Shown one piece after another: positions 8,070-16,506 of a stretch of 64,000 bases of DNA. The position numbers were made by a program, and so were the translations under genes. Within the stretch, counting starts at the first letter, position 1. Every line of letters starts with the position of its first letter. The DNA comes from Streptomyces nymphaeiformis. GTDB lineage: Bacteria > Actinomycetota > Actinomycetes > Streptomycetales > Streptomycetaceae. Under the pieces are notes generated by a model. That model made no database searches and had not been told where the DNA came from. It saw only the letters and a list, made by a program, of their open reading frames with translations. The DNA is taken from positions 372,001 through 436,000 of the forward strand of contig NZ_JACHJY010000007.1 in the NCBI RefSeq assembly GCF_014203895.1, given 5' to 3'.

Positions 8070-9113
8070 TCAGTTGGTCGCCGGGGTCTCCTCCTCGTCC
8101 TCCGCCTTCTTCCGTCGCACCGCGATCAGGGCCCCGCCGCCAGCCGCAATCAGGAGCCCGCCGATCGCGAGGAGCCAGGCGTTGGAGTCGGCCCCAGTGT
8201 AGGCAAGGGCTCCTGCCGAGGCCGCCAGGGCGGAGCCATCGGCCGGGGCCGCGGATGCGTTGGACGATGAGGCGGCGGACGAGAAGTTGGCCTCCGACGG
8301 TTTTGCACGCGTCGGCGTGGTCTTCGGTCCGCCGATCTGGCTGCTGCTCGGCTCGACCGTAGGAGCGGGCGGCGTGCCGGCGGGCTTGTGCGTCGGCTTG
8401 TCCGAGGGGGTGGGCTTCGGCGGGATGGCGGTCTTGGCGTTGGTGACGGTCACGGTCACCGGCGCCCCAGGCGTGACGGAGAAGCTCTTCGAGGGCTTGT
8501 AGACGTCGTAGCCCGCGGGTGCCTTGACCTGCTTGACCCAGCACTCGGCCTTCTTGCTGGTCACCGGCAGTTCACCAGTGGTGGTGCCCTTCGGCCCGGT
8601 GGCGAGGGTCAGCAGGGTCGCTTCGCCACAGCCGATGTTCACGGTGGCGCCGGGCAGGAGCTTGCCGGTCTTGTTGTCCTTGGCCTGCAGGAGGACCTTG
8701 GTGGCCTTGAAGGGGTCGGTGATGGTCAGCCGGGTGGTCGCGCTCGGTGTGACGATGACGTCCTGGTCGGCCACGACCTCGTGGAGCGGGCTGCCGGAGG
8801 CCGTCTCCTTGAGTCGGTAGACGCCCGGCGCGAGGTCGGGGAAGGTGAGCTTCCCCTGGGCGTCCGTCTTCCCGCCCCCGACCTCCTGGCCGGCGGAGTC
8901 GAGCAGCAGGAACGCGGCGCCGGAGAGCACGTCCCCGGCGGGGTCTTTCTTGGTGATCTCGACGCTGCCCGCCTCGGGGGTCGGTGTCTCGGCGTGGGCG
9001 GCCGTCGCTGAGGGAGTCGGTTCGGGGGACGGGGCGGCGACGGCGGCAGCGGGCGTGGCGAGCACGGCTGCGGTGGTCAGGGCGAGCACGGGCAGGATCT
9101 GGTGGTGCTTCAT
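8070..9113 (-). CDS. LAXTG-anchored surface protein with prealbumin-like (SpaA/Cna-B type) domains (347 aa)
   Basis: Signal peptide at residues 1-28 (MKHHQILPVLALTTAA, cleavage near AAA). Two Cna-B/SpaA-like domains follow: about residues 48-125 with VEITKKDPAGDVLSGAAF and GVYRLKETASG, and about 135-225. Then come a Pro/Thr/Ser spacer and a sortase signal: LAYTG (about 303-307), hydrophobic segment and RRKK tail. LAXTG is the motif used by Streptomyces class E sortases. The protein is therefore predicted to be linked to the cell wall. It is last in the leftward train, 49 bp after the thioester-type protein, and the two could form a stalk or adhesin pair. No sortase gene is in the window. Confidence 0.85.
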   Translation of the reverse strand: MKHHQILPVLALTTAAVLATPAAAVAAPSPEPTPSATAAHAETPTPEAGSVEITKKDPAGDVLSGAAFLLLDSAGQEVGGGKTDAQGKLTFPDLAPGVYRLKETASGSPLHEVVADQDVIVTPSATTRLTITDPFKATKVLLQAKDNKTGKLLPGATVNIGCGEATLLTLATGPKGTTTGELPVTSKKAECWVKQVKAPAGYDVYKPSKSFSVTPGAPVTVTVTNAKTAIPPKPTPSDKPTHKPAGTPPAPTVEPSSSQIGGPKTTPTRAKPSEANFSSAASSSNASAAPADGSALAASAGALAYTGADSNAWLLAIGGLLIAAGGGALIAVRRKKAEDEEETPATN

Positions 9114-9162
9114 GGCGGGAACTCCGGGCGGACGGTCGGTACGGGGAGGGTGCGCTCGACGA

Positions 9163-10875
9163 TCAGCTGGCCGTGTCGCTCGTGCGCCGGCGGCGGCTGA
9201 ACAGGTAAAGGCCCGAGCCGCTGGCGAGCAGAGCGGTCGCGCCGGCGATCAGCCACGGTGTGGTGTCCGCGCCGGTGTGGGCGAGGGAGCCGGACGGCGG
9301 TGCCGGGGGCGTGCTCGGCGGGACCGGGGGCGTCGTGGGCGGGGCCGGCGGCGTGGTGCTCGGGGTCGGCGGCGGGGTGGTCGGGACAGGCTGGTCGGCG
9401 AGGGTGACCGTAACGTCGGCGCCGGGCTTCGCGGTGAACGCGACGGGCGTGGTGTCGAGCTGGTAGCCGTCGGGGGCGGTGGTCTCGGCGGCCCAGTAGC
9501 GGGTGCCGGCCTTGAGGGTGACGTCGAGGTCGGTCTCGGCGGTGCCGTTCGTGCCGGTGGTCAGCGTGGTGACGACCTTGCCGGGGATGTGCTTGCCAGT
9601 CTTGTCCTTCTCGTCGGCCCGGATGGCGATGACCGCGCCCGCGAGCGCCCGACCGGTGTTCTTGTCGATCTTCTTCACCGACAGATCGGCCTTCTTGAAC
9701 GGGTCGATCAGGTCGATCGGGTTGGCCTGCGCGGTGCGTCCGGCGGTGATGGTGATGGTTTGCTCAGGCACGAGGTCGTGGATAGGGCGGCCGGAGGAGG
9801 TCTCGCGCAGGCGGTAGGTGCCGGCCCGGAGCTGGTCGAAGGCGACGACACCGTGCTCGTCGGTCTTGCCCGCGGCGACCTTCTTCCCGTCCTTGTCCAG
9901 GAGCTCGAAGGCGGCGCCGACCAGGCGGCTGCCCTCGGGGTCCTTCTTCCGGATGGTGACGCCGCCGGTCGCCTCGTCCACCGTGACGGTGGCCGCGTCC
10001 GTCGCGCTGGTGGTGCCGCCGGCGAGGAGCATGCGCTGGGCCGCAGGATTCTTCGGGGTGAGGACCTGCAGGTCGGTGGCGGGCAGGCCGTCGGCCTTCG
10101 CGGTGACGCTGGCGGTGCCCGCAGTCTTCGCGGTGAACGACCAGCTCGCGGTGCCGGCGCTGTCCGTGACGACCTTGCCGGAAGCCGTGCCGGAGCCGGC
10201 CTCGGCCAGCGCGACGCTCACCTTCGGCACGGGGGCGCCCGCGCTCGTGGTGACCTTCACGGCGACGGTGAGCTTCGTCCCGGTGGCGGTGGTCTTCACC
10301 GAGGGGGTGATCGTGAGGGTGTAGGGGCCAGCGAGCCGCTTGGCCTCGGCGAGGTAGCCCTGGGCGAGGGTGCGGGCGGTGGGTGAGACGACCGGGTAGG
10401 CCAGGCGCTGCTTGCCGCGGGCGCCGTCGAGGGCGTATGTGCCGCCAGCCAGGTACTCGTACACGACAGCATCGACGGCTGCCGCCTGCGCGTTGTCGCG
10501 GGTCTGCCCGTACCGCCCGATCACGTACGCCGCCTGGGCGAGACGCTCCTTGGGCACGGCCTTGCCGGTCACCGACGACGTCCAAGACGTCACCGGCCGC
10601 GGGGCGCCGTAGCCGTCGGCGTCGGCCGGGCCCTTGCGCTCAGGGTCGGCGCAGTACGTCTCGGCATCTCCGTGGACGGCCGGGCCGGGCGGGCCGTAGG
10701 CGCCGATGTGGGAGGCGTCGGCGTTGCCTTCGGAGTCGGGGATCGTGTAGCCGGGGCCCAGGGAGATGGGAGCGGGGGCTGCCTGGGCGGGAGTCCAGGC
10801 CAGGGTGCCGGCCACGCCAGCGGCGGTGGCCACGGCCAGGGTTCGGAGGGCACCGCTAACGGTACGGGCATGCAC
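9163..10875 (-). CDS. LAXTG-anchored surface protein with thioester-like and Cna-B domains (570 aa)
   Basis: Signal peptide at residues 1-33. Residues about 45-165 resemble a Cys-Gln thioester (TED/TQXA) domain: Cys in HGDAETYCADP near residue 75 and a downstream DNAQAAAVDAVVYEYL segment holding the candidate Gln. An Ig-like/invasin-type segment (TLTITPSVKTTATGTKL) follows, then two Cna-B domains (VTIRKKDPEGSRLVGAAF; LSVKKIDKNTGRALAGAV), a PPTTPP spacer and the sortase signal LAHTG (about 531-535) with hydrophobic segment and RRRR. GTG at 10875 follows AAGGAG. Thioester domains in Gram-positive surface proteins can bind host or partner surfaces covalently. Here a role in hyphal contact during transfer is inferred. 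The thioester assignment itself is tentative. Confidence 0.8.
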   Translation of the reverse strand: MHARTVSGALRTLAVATAAGVAGTLAWTPAQAAPAPISLGPGYTIPDSEGNADASHIGAYGPPGPAVHGDAETYCADPERKGPADADGYGAPRPVTSWTSSVTGKAVPKERLAQAAYVIGRYGQTRDNAQAAAVDAVVYEYLAGGTYALDGARGKQRLAYPVVSPTARTLAQGYLAEAKRLAGPYTLTITPSVKTTATGTKLTVAVKVTTSAGAPVPKVSVALAEAGSGTASGKVVTDSAGTASWSFTAKTAGTASVTAKADGLPATDLQVLTPKNPAAQRMLLAGGTTSATDAATVTVDEATGGVTIRKKDPEGSRLVGAAFELLDKDGKKVAAGKTDEHGVVAFDQLRAGTYRLRETSSGRPIHDLVPEQTITITAGRTAQANPIDLIDPFKKADLSVKKIDKNTGRALAGAVIAIRADEKDKTGKHIPGKVVTTLTTGTNGTAETDLDVTLKAGTRYWAAETTAPDGYQLDTTPVAFTAKPGADVTVTLADQPVPTTPPPTPSTTPPAPPTTPPVPPSTPPAPPSGSLAHTGADTTPWLIAGATALLASGSGLYLFSRRRRTSDTAS

Positions 10876-10910
10876 GAGAAAGGCTCCTTGGTGCGAGTGA
10901 GAGGGAGGAT

Positions 10911-11702
10911 TCAGAGAGATCGGCCGAGGCCGACGCCCTTGGGAGGCGGGGCGACGGGCAGAGGGCCTGTCGTCTGCTTGGCTGGCGCTGGTGCGGCAAC
11001 GTAGAGGTGACGGCGGGTGTGGAAGGGGACGTCCTGGGCGGTGCGGTGGACCGGCTCGGTGGAGATCAGCGAGGCGGTGAAGGCCGCGACGAGCGTGGTG
11101 GGCGTACCGAATGAGAAGCGCGCCTGCCAGTGAGGTTCGCTCGGGTATCCGCCCCAGGCCCGCCAGGTCGGACCGTCAGATCCCGTGGTGGCGTAGCGGT
11201 GCAGTACGCCCCCGCGCCCGTCCGGCGCCAGGAAGGTCTGGGTGCCCTCCGTCTTGACGCTGTGGCTCCAGCCGCGGGCGAACAGCGGCGCGTACGCCTC
11301 GTACGGCGCGGTCTCGTCCTCGTACAGCCAGTCGCGGTCGCTGTGCCGGTCTTCCAGGTAGAGGTCGAGCAGTTCCGTGTGGAGATCGTGCAGCAGCTCG
11401 ACCGGTGTGGTGGCGTCGAGGGTGATCTGCCAGGCCACCGGGCCGAACGGGACACGGTTGGCGGCGATGGTCCACGTTCCCTTGCAGGGCTTGTCGGGTT
11501 CGAGGGCGAGGTGCGTCCACAGCCGCAGGCAGGGGCTGGTGGCGAAGGCTGTTCCCTCTTCGGGCTGGTGCAGTGACCAGTCCTTGTCGAAGGGGAAGGG
11601 CCAGGCGGTACGGGGACTGGCTGGGCCGGGTCCTGCCAGGTGGCGCGGAAGGACCTTCACACTCTGGGCGGGGTCGAGATTCTGGAACGGGTCGGACGAC
11701 AC
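10911..11702 (-). CDS. DUF317 (SPDY) domain protein (263 aa)
   Basis: Two DUF317 units: VLPRHLAGPGPAS opens the first, TLDATTPVELLHDLHTELL closes it, then FLAPDGRGGVLHRY and FSFGTPTTLVAAFTASLIS form the second. A Pro-rich tail follows. GTG at 11702 has AGGAG 7 nt upstream (CAGGAGCCACTTC); the longer open frame further upstream is Pro/Ala-rich and non-conserved. It lies 35 bp upstream of the thioester protein in the leftward train. Function of DUF317 is unknown. Confidence 0.8.
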   Translation of the reverse strand: MSSDPFQNLDPAQSVKVLPRHLAGPGPASPRTAWPFPFDKDWSLHQPEEGTAFATSPCLRLWTHLALEPDKPCKGTWTIAANRVPFGPVAWQITLDATTPVELLHDLHTELLDLYLEDRHSDRDWLYEDETAPYEAYAPLFARGWSHSVKTEGTQTFLAPDGRGGVLHRYATTGSDGPTWRAWGGYPSEPHWQARFSFGTPTTLVAAFTASLISTEPVHRTAQDVPFHTRRHLYVAAPAPAKQTTGPLPVAPPPKGVGLGRSL

Positions 11703-11757
11703 GAAGTGGCTCCTGGAGAGGCCGAGCGCCCTCGGCACGGGGATGGAGAGAGTCGGC

Positions 11758-12246
11758 TCACCGGGCACGGCCACCGCTGCGGGCGACTGCCGGGGCGGGG
11801 GTCCTGTGAGCGGTACGGCCCTGGGTGCGCGGCGGCGCGGACTCGTCCCACACACCGGGGAACCAGACGGCGGCGTAATGCTCGATGGCGTCACGCAACC
11901 CGGTGGTGACGGCACCCTCCCACGGTGGCTTTCCAGGCCGGCGATACGTGGCGAACGTGCCGTAGTGCTTGCTGTTCACCAAGGTGTTGCGAGCCTCGTC
12001 GCGGCGGTGAAAGGTGCCGTGGTCCACGAAGTCGAGCGCCACCGCGTCGATCTCGCCTCGGTCCGGGTGGACGACCGCCAGGCGCAGGCCACCGTACGTG
12101 TCGGCGTGGATGGTGCGGCTGAAGTCGATCCGCAGCCGCAGCGGTGCGCCGGCGACGGGGGTGGCGTAGTACGTGTTGCCCACGACGGTGCTGTCGGGGA
12201 AGGGGAGGCACAGTTCGGCGAAGAACTCGGGGGCATGCAGGGACAC
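11758..12246 (-). CDS. hypothetical protein (162 aa)
   Basis: A soluble 162-residue protein with a beta-rich core (STVVGNTYYATPVAGAPLR, RLAVVHPDRGEIDAVAL) and a Trp/Tyr-containing helix near residues 110-130. The C-terminus is Arg/Pro-rich. GTG at 12246 follows CGGAGA. It lies between two DUF317 genes with gaps of about 30-55 bp, so probably in the same transcript. I do not recognise the family. It differs in motif from the DUF317 proteins, although the 'GLRLAVVHPDRG' strand is reminiscent of their SPD strand. Confidence 0.65.
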   Translation of the reverse strand: MSLHAPEFFAELCLPFPDSTVVGNTYYATPVAGAPLRLRIDFSRTIHADTYGGLRLAVVHPDRGEIDAVALDFVDHGTFHRRDEARNTLVNSKHYGTFATYRRPGKPPWEGAVTTGLRDAIEHYAAVWFPGVWDESAPPRTQGRTAHRTPAPAVARSGGRAR

Positions 12247-12276
12247 GAGGCGTCTCCGGTCGAGGTCGAGCTGGTG

Positions 12277-13149
12277 TCAGCGGCGCGGACCGGGCAGGGG
12301 CGGGCGGCTGGTGGTGCTCCAGCGCGGGACGCTGGCGGCGGGGAGCGTGGCCGGGCGGCGGGATGAGACGGCCCTCTTCACGTCGAGCGGGGTCGGGGCC
12401 GGCGGGCTTGGCGGGAGGATGGGGGTGAGCTGGGCCATGCCCTCGACATAGCTGTGGGTGTCCTGACGCCAGCGCGGCAGCGGGGCCGGGTCAGAGACGC
12501 ACTCGGTGACGGCCTTGAGCAGGGCGACGGGGGTGTCGGTGCTGGCGGTGGCGTACCAGAGGGGCCGGTCGAGGGAGGTGCCTGCCCAGATCTCCCAGCG
12601 GGCCGCGCGCGTGGCCAGCTCGCCCTCCGGGGCGAGGTGACCGGTGGTGAAGTGGAGTGCGGCGAGCCCGTCGGGGGCCTTGACCGCGAATGTGTCGGGC
12701 TCGGGGCGGTCGAGCTGCCAGCCGCGGTTGACGAGCACGACGACGGCGTGGAACGGGTTGTGCTCCGCGCTGTCGGCCACGGGGCGTGTGAGGTAGGCGT
12801 CGGGGCCCTGTTCGTATGCTTCGGCGAGGGCGGTGGTGAAGGCGGTCACGAACTCGGTCGGGGTGGAGTCGTTGAAGCACACGCCCCACGCGGGCGGGCC
12901 GAACGGGTCCTTGTAGGCGTTGATCCGCCACAGGCCGTCGTCCTCGCCTTCGGGGAGGAAGCCGAGGCGGATCTTGCGGTCCGGGGAATTGACGTAGACG
13001 TTGCCGAGGTCGTCGTGCTCCAGGTCCCAGCCGAGGGCGAGAAGCGGGGCGAGTGCGGGGTCGCCGATCGCGAGGGAGCCGGCGAGATGGCGCGGGGAGA
13101 CGTAGACGTCGCCGTCGATGTCGGAGCGCGGGTCGGGCGCGGGGCTCAT
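12277..13149 (-). CDS. DUF317 (SPDY) domain protein (290 aa)
   Basis: Two DUF317 units: VSPRHLAGSLA near residue 17, VNSPDRKIRLGFLP (the SPD motif), CFNDSTPTEFVTAFTTAL, then a second unit with VKAPDGLAALHF and STDTPVALLKAVTECV. Pro/Arg-rich tail. ATG at 13149 overlaps the stop of the ATP-grasp gene (ATGA), so translation is coupled. The long leftward frame reaching 13767 is an artefact: its extra N-terminus is read out of frame through the ATP-grasp gene. Confidence 0.8.
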   Translation of the reverse strand: MSPAPDPRSDIDGDVYVSPRHLAGSLAIGDPALAPLLALGWDLEHDDLGNVYVNSPDRKIRLGFLPEGEDDGLWRINAYKDPFGPPAWGVCFNDSTPTEFVTAFTTALAEAYEQGPDAYLTRPVADSAEHNPFHAVVVLVNRGWQLDRPEPDTFAVKAPDGLAALHFTTGHLAPEGELATRAARWEIWAGTSLDRPLWYATASTDTPVALLKAVTECVSDPAPLPRWRQDTHSYVEGMAQLTPILPPSPPAPTPLDVKRAVSSRRPATLPAASVPRWSTTSRPPLPGPRR

Positions 13150-14375
13150 CGGACCGCCTGGGTGGTGACGGTGATCTCGTGGGCGGCGGTGTCGAGGCGC
13201 TCGTTGACCTCGGTGGTGTCGCGGCCGGTGACGATGTAGAACCCGGCTCGGGCGGTGAACAGGTCTCCGTGGGGCGGCAGGAGGATCGGCTCGCCGAGCT
13301 GGCGGGTCCACTGCACCTGGCGGAGCCAGGGGGTGTGGACGGCGAATTCCTGATTGATGTGGCGCTGGGTGAGGGTGCCGGAGGCGGCCGGGTAGAGCAT
13401 GCGGATGCCTGCGGTCTCGTGCCGGGTCGGGGTGAGGTCGGGGGTACGGCCGCAGGCGAGGTCGGCTGCGGCCTTGGGCAGGTCGATGCCGGTGGCGAGG
13501 CCGACGAGGTGGCCGATCACGTCGCCGCCGATGCGTGCGTTGACCTCGATCAGGCGGGGGCGGCCGTCGACCAGGCGCATCTCGACGTGCTGGACGCCGT
13601 CGGTGATGCCCAGGGCCTTGATCGCGGCGCCGGCGACCGGCGCGACCTGGACGAGGAGCGGGTCGTCGCGGTCGACGGTGTGGCCGGTCTCCTCGAAGTA
13701 CGGGGCCGGGCCGAGGCTCTTGCGGGTGACGGCGACGGCGGTGGTCTCCCCACGGTGGGTGACGCACTCGACCGAGATCTCCGGGCCGTCGAGGTACTCC
13801 TCGACCAGGACCGCGGTGTCCTCACGGCTCTGGCCGGCACCGGCCGAGGCGAAGTCGAAGGCGTCGGGCAGCTGCTCGGGCCGGTCGATGCGGATCACGC
13901 CGATACTTCCGGCGAACGCGGCGGGCTTGAGTACGGCGGGGTAGCCGATGGTCATCGTCGCCAACCCGGCCTCCACCAGGGACCGTGCCTTCATCGAGGC
14001 GGCCGAGGGCACGCCGTGGCGGGCGAACAGGGTGCGGGCGGTGGCCTTGTTGCGGCAGGCCCGCATCACCTCGACGGAGTTCGTCGGCAGTTCGAGCGCG
14101 CGGGCGAGGCGGGCGGTGGGTACGAGGTGCCACTCCGTCCAGGTGACCACGCCGGCGAGTTCGTGGCGCTCGGCGAGGGCACGGCCGGCGGCGAGCAGGT
14201 CGTTGGTGTTGTCGAGGTCGGCGACGGCGTGGTCGACGATGTACGGCTTCTCCCACGACGGCTCGGTGCCGGTGAGCAGGACGACGTCGTACGCGGCGGC
14301 CACCTGCTTGAGGCAGTAGCCGCGGTAGATCTCATCGCCTGGCGAGACGACGAGGAGGCGGGGGCGAGCGGACAA
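13146..14375 (-). CDS. ATP-grasp domain protein, carboxylate-amine ligase-like (409 aa)
   Basis: An ATP-grasp enzyme: N-terminal Rossmann-like domain (PRLLVVSPGDEIY), ATP-binding strand YPAVLKPAAFAGSIGVI at about 165-182, VEEYLDGPEISVECV at about 210-225, and the metal-binding loop EVNARIGGDVIGH near 290-303. Such enzymes join a carboxylate to an amine through an acyl-phosphate. The closest types are the amino-acid/dipeptide ligases, carbamoyl-phosphate-like and biotin carboxylase-like ligases. Start is TTG at 14375, with ACGGAG upstream. It precedes the MFS exporter's block and is coupled to the DUF317 gene downstream. Substrate unknown; a small peptide product is one possibility. Confidence 0.85.
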   Translation of the reverse strand: MSARPRLLVVSPGDEIYRGYCLKQVAAAYDVVLLTGTEPSWEKPYIVDHAVADLDNTNDLLAAGRALAERHELAGVVTWTEWHLVPTARLARALELPTNSVEVMRACRNKATARTLFARHGVPSAASMKARSLVEAGLATMTIGYPAVLKPAAFAGSIGVIRIDRPEQLPDAFDFASAGAGQSREDTAVLVEEYLDGPEISVECVTHRGETTAVAVTRKSLGPAPYFEETGHTVDRDDPLLVQVAPVAGAAIKALGITDGVQHVEMRLVDGRPRLIEVNARIGGDVIGHLVGLATGIDLPKAAADLACGRTPDLTPTRHETAGIRMLYPAASGTLTQRHINQEFAVHTPWLRQVQWTRQLGEPILLPPHGDLFTARAGFYIVTGRDTTEVNERLDTAAHEITVTTQAVR

Positions 14376-14417
14376 GAAGACGGTTCTCCGTATCGGTGGA
14401 GGGCGGGACGGGGTAGG

Positions 14418-14720
14418 TCAGGCGGCGCGGCGGCGGCGCAGCTCGAACGCGCTGGCCCAGCGGGGGTGGTCGTCGACCAGGCGGCGGGCGTAGAGGGCGG
14501 TGAAGTTGTTGTTCAGTCCGGCGACGCCGTGCGGGAGCTGGCGGCGCAGGTCCTCGAAGAGGTCCTTCACGCCGACGCGGGTGGCGCCGGCGGCGAGGCG
14601 GCGCGCGACCAGGCGTTCCAGGGCGCGGTACACGTGCGGGTTGTGTGCGTCGAAGGCGTGGAACTGCTCGGTGATGGTGCGACCATGCGCAGGGTTCGGG
14701 CCGAGAGCGACAGCGGGCAA
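14418..14720 (-). CDS. small helical hypothetical protein (100 aa)
   Basis: About 100 residues: ITEQFHAFDAHNPHVYRAL, then RLAAGATRVGVKDLFEDLR, then LNNNFTALYARRLVDDHP and a basic tail ELRRRRAA. The same pattern (FxxFxxxNPHVYxxL ... G ... kxLFExLR) occurs in actinobacterial and phage hypothetical proteins. The function is unknown, but the basic tail suggests nucleic-acid contact. TTG at 14720 has GGAG 6 nt upstream. An in-frame GTG at 14732 is an alternative. The much longer open frame upstream is antisense noise through the MFS gene. Confidence 0.65.
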   Translation of the reverse strand: MPAVALGPNPAHGRTITEQFHAFDAHNPHVYRALERLVARRLAAGATRVGVKDLFEDLRRQLPHGVAGLNNNFTALYARRLVDDHPRWASAFELRRRRAA

Positions 14721-14755
14721 GGGGGTCTCCACAGGCTGGGGAATGCGTGGCGCGG

Positions 14756-15991
14756 TCAGGAGTGCAGGGCGGGATCGGTGCGCAGGCAGGCGAAGGCACA
14801 GAACAGCCCGAGTGCCTGCAGGGCGGCGCAGGCGGTGATGACGTGGCCGAGTGCCTCGGGCGGGGTGAGCGCGGTGAGCACGCCGGCGACGGGGAAGGGC
14901 AGCAGGAGGATGAGGATGGTCACCGACAGGGTGCTGCCGAACTTCTCCGGCGGGATGAGGCGGGAGCGCAGGGTGCGCAGGACCACCGTCATGCCGCCTT
15001 CGCCCGCCATGAGGAGGGCGACGAGGATCAGGTAGGAGCGGTAGTCGGGGGCCTGGGCGGCGGCGAGACAGGAGAGCGAGGCGAGGGCGGCGCAGGCGGC
15101 GCCGACCGGCCACAGCCCCAGGCGGTCGATCGCGAACCGGCAGATGGTGACGGCCAGAAGCGTCGCTCCGGCGGCGGCGGACCAGACCAGGCCGACGGCG
15201 GTGGTCGACTGCCCGAAGTGCTGGACGACGATCACGGGGCCGGCCGCTTGGAGGAGGCCCGTGGCCAGGTTGGACAAGGTCAGCCCGGTCACGAGCCAGC
15301 CAAGCACGGGCAGGGAGCGGATGGTGCGCCATCCGGTGAGCAGGCCAGCGCCGGACTGCCCCTTGGGCGCACGGGCCGGGGCGACGGGCGAAGGGGGTGT
15401 GCGCAGGGCGAGCAGCGCGGCGAGCAGCGAGAGCGCGGTGATCACCGCGAGCATCTGCGGCGGGCCGGTGAGCAGGAGCAGTCCGGCGAGCGCGGGGCCG
15501 GCCAGGGTCGCGGTCTGGTCGATCCCGAGCAAAACGGCCTGGACCCGGTGGGCGCGTGCACCGGCTCGGCGGCCGGCAGCAGCCCCCGCGGTCTCGGCCG
15601 CGATGTAACTGAACTCCGTGAGCACGCCAGTGGCCGCCGCGAGCGCCATCACGGTCACGCTCGCCACGATGCCGGACGGATGAAGGTAGAAGAGGACCGC
15701 GCCAGCGGCGAGGGCCAGCGCCCGCCCCAGCGAGGCGAGGTGGAAGACGACGGATGCTCCGCGCCGGTCGACGACCGACCCGGCCCACCCGAACGCCGCC
15801 AGCCTCGGGATCCACTCCAGCGCGAACGCGGCGCCGGTCAGCGTGGCGGATCGTGTGGTGGCCAGGACCAGGAGCGGGATGCCGTAGGTGGACATGGCGA
15901 ACGCCAGGGCGTCCGCCGTGCGCGGCAGGTAGATGCCGCCCATCAGCCCGGCGGTATGGCGCGCGTGCCGGGGCATGACCGTTGCGCTCAC
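14756..15991 (-). CDS. MFS transporter (411 aa)
   Basis: About 12 hydrophobic segments and the MFS cytoplasmic-loop signature GSVVDRRGAS near residues 65-75. Loops after TM6 (RTPPSPVAPARAPKGQSG) are charged or Pro-rich. A major-facilitator exporter of the drug-efflux type is likely. GTG at 15991 overlaps the stop of the preceding regulator gene. It is flanked by two winged-helix regulators upstream and an ATP-grasp ligase downstream, suggesting export of a small molecule made by, or related to, that ligase. A second MFS protein at 40138 belongs to the rightward train. Confidence 0.85.
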   Translation of the reverse strand: MSATVMPRHARHTAGLMGGIYLPRTADALAFAMSTYGIPLLVLATTRSATLTGAAFALEWIPRLAAFGWAGSVVDRRGASVVFHLASLGRALALAAGAVLFYLHPSGIVASVTVMALAAATGVLTEFSYIAAETAGAAAGRRAGARAHRVQAVLLGIDQTATLAGPALAGLLLLTGPPQMLAVITALSLLAALLALRTPPSPVAPARAPKGQSGAGLLTGWRTIRSLPVLGWLVTGLTLSNLATGLLQAAGPVIVVQHFGQSTTAVGLVWSAAAGATLLAVTICRFAIDRLGLWPVGAACAALASLSCLAAAQAPDYRSYLILVALLMAGEGGMTVVLRTLRSRLIPPEKFGSTLSVTILILLLPFPVAGVLTALTPPEALGHVITACAALQALGLFCAFACLRTDPALHS

Positions 15992-16506
15992 GCGATCGGC
16001 TCAGGCTCGGGCAGCGCGGTGACCTGCGGATTACTGGTCAGCCACTGGATCAGCAGGGCGCGGAGAACATCGAGGTCCCTCTCGCGCCCGGAGCCGGACA
16101 AGGACCCGGTACTCGGGGAAGCGCAGCCCTCTGCCTGCTCGGTCGCGAGCGAGGCCGCCAGGAGATCGAAGGTGTGCCGGACGCGGCTGCCGAAATCACT
16201 GACCGGCTCCGGACAGTTGTGGCAGCGGGCCCATCGGGCGGTCGCGTCGTAGAGGTCGGCCAGGGCCGAACCGGTCTCGGTGAGTTCCAGGCCGACGCCG
16301 GGAACGGACCGGACGAGACCATGGCCGCGGCCCGTCTCGACGGCACAGCGCAGGTGGTGCGGGGACAGGTCGTGGAGGATGCCGGCCAGCCGTCGCGGCG
16401 GTATCGCCCCGTTGTCGTCGATCTCGGTGATGAGCCGCACCAGCGGCGGCGAGGCCAGCAGCACGATGGCCTTGTCCAGTTCGGCGGAGTTGAACAGGGT
16501 GGTCAT
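15988..16506 (-). CDS. winged-helix regulator-like protein (172 aa)
   Basis: An N-terminal winged-helix pattern (LIRLITEIDDNGAIPP-like helix, RRLAGILHDLSPHHLRCAV, GLELTETGSALADLY) as in HxlR/MarR-type regulators, ending in a variable tail. A pair of cysteines (ARCHNCPEP) lies near residue 95. ATG at 16506 overlaps the stop of the HxlR-type gene upstream (ATGA). Together the two regulators probably control the adjacent exporter/ligase genes; this is inferred from position only. Confidence 0.7.
   Translation of the reverse strand: MTTLFNSAELDKAIVLLASPPLVRLITEIDDNGAIPPRRLAGILHDLSPHHLRCAVETGRGHGLVRSVPGVGLELTETGSALADLYDATARWARCHNCPEPVSDFGSRVRHTFDLLAASLATEQAEGCASPSTGSLSGSGRERDLDVLRALLIQWLTSNPQVTALPEPEPIA

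Noticed and set aside
8388..10386. Long rightward open frames over the two surface-protein genes
   Set aside because: Both are complementary-strand frames of real genes with signal peptides and sortase motifs. The translations are Gly/Arg low-complexity.
12277..13767. 496-aa leftward frame merging a DUF317 protein with an Arg/Pro-rich N-terminus
   Set aside because: The N-terminal 200 residues are the ATP-grasp gene read in the wrong frame. The real gene starts at 13149.
14418..15815. 465-aa leftward frame through the MFS gene
   Set aside because: Only the last 100 codons have coding character. The rest is out of frame with the transporter.
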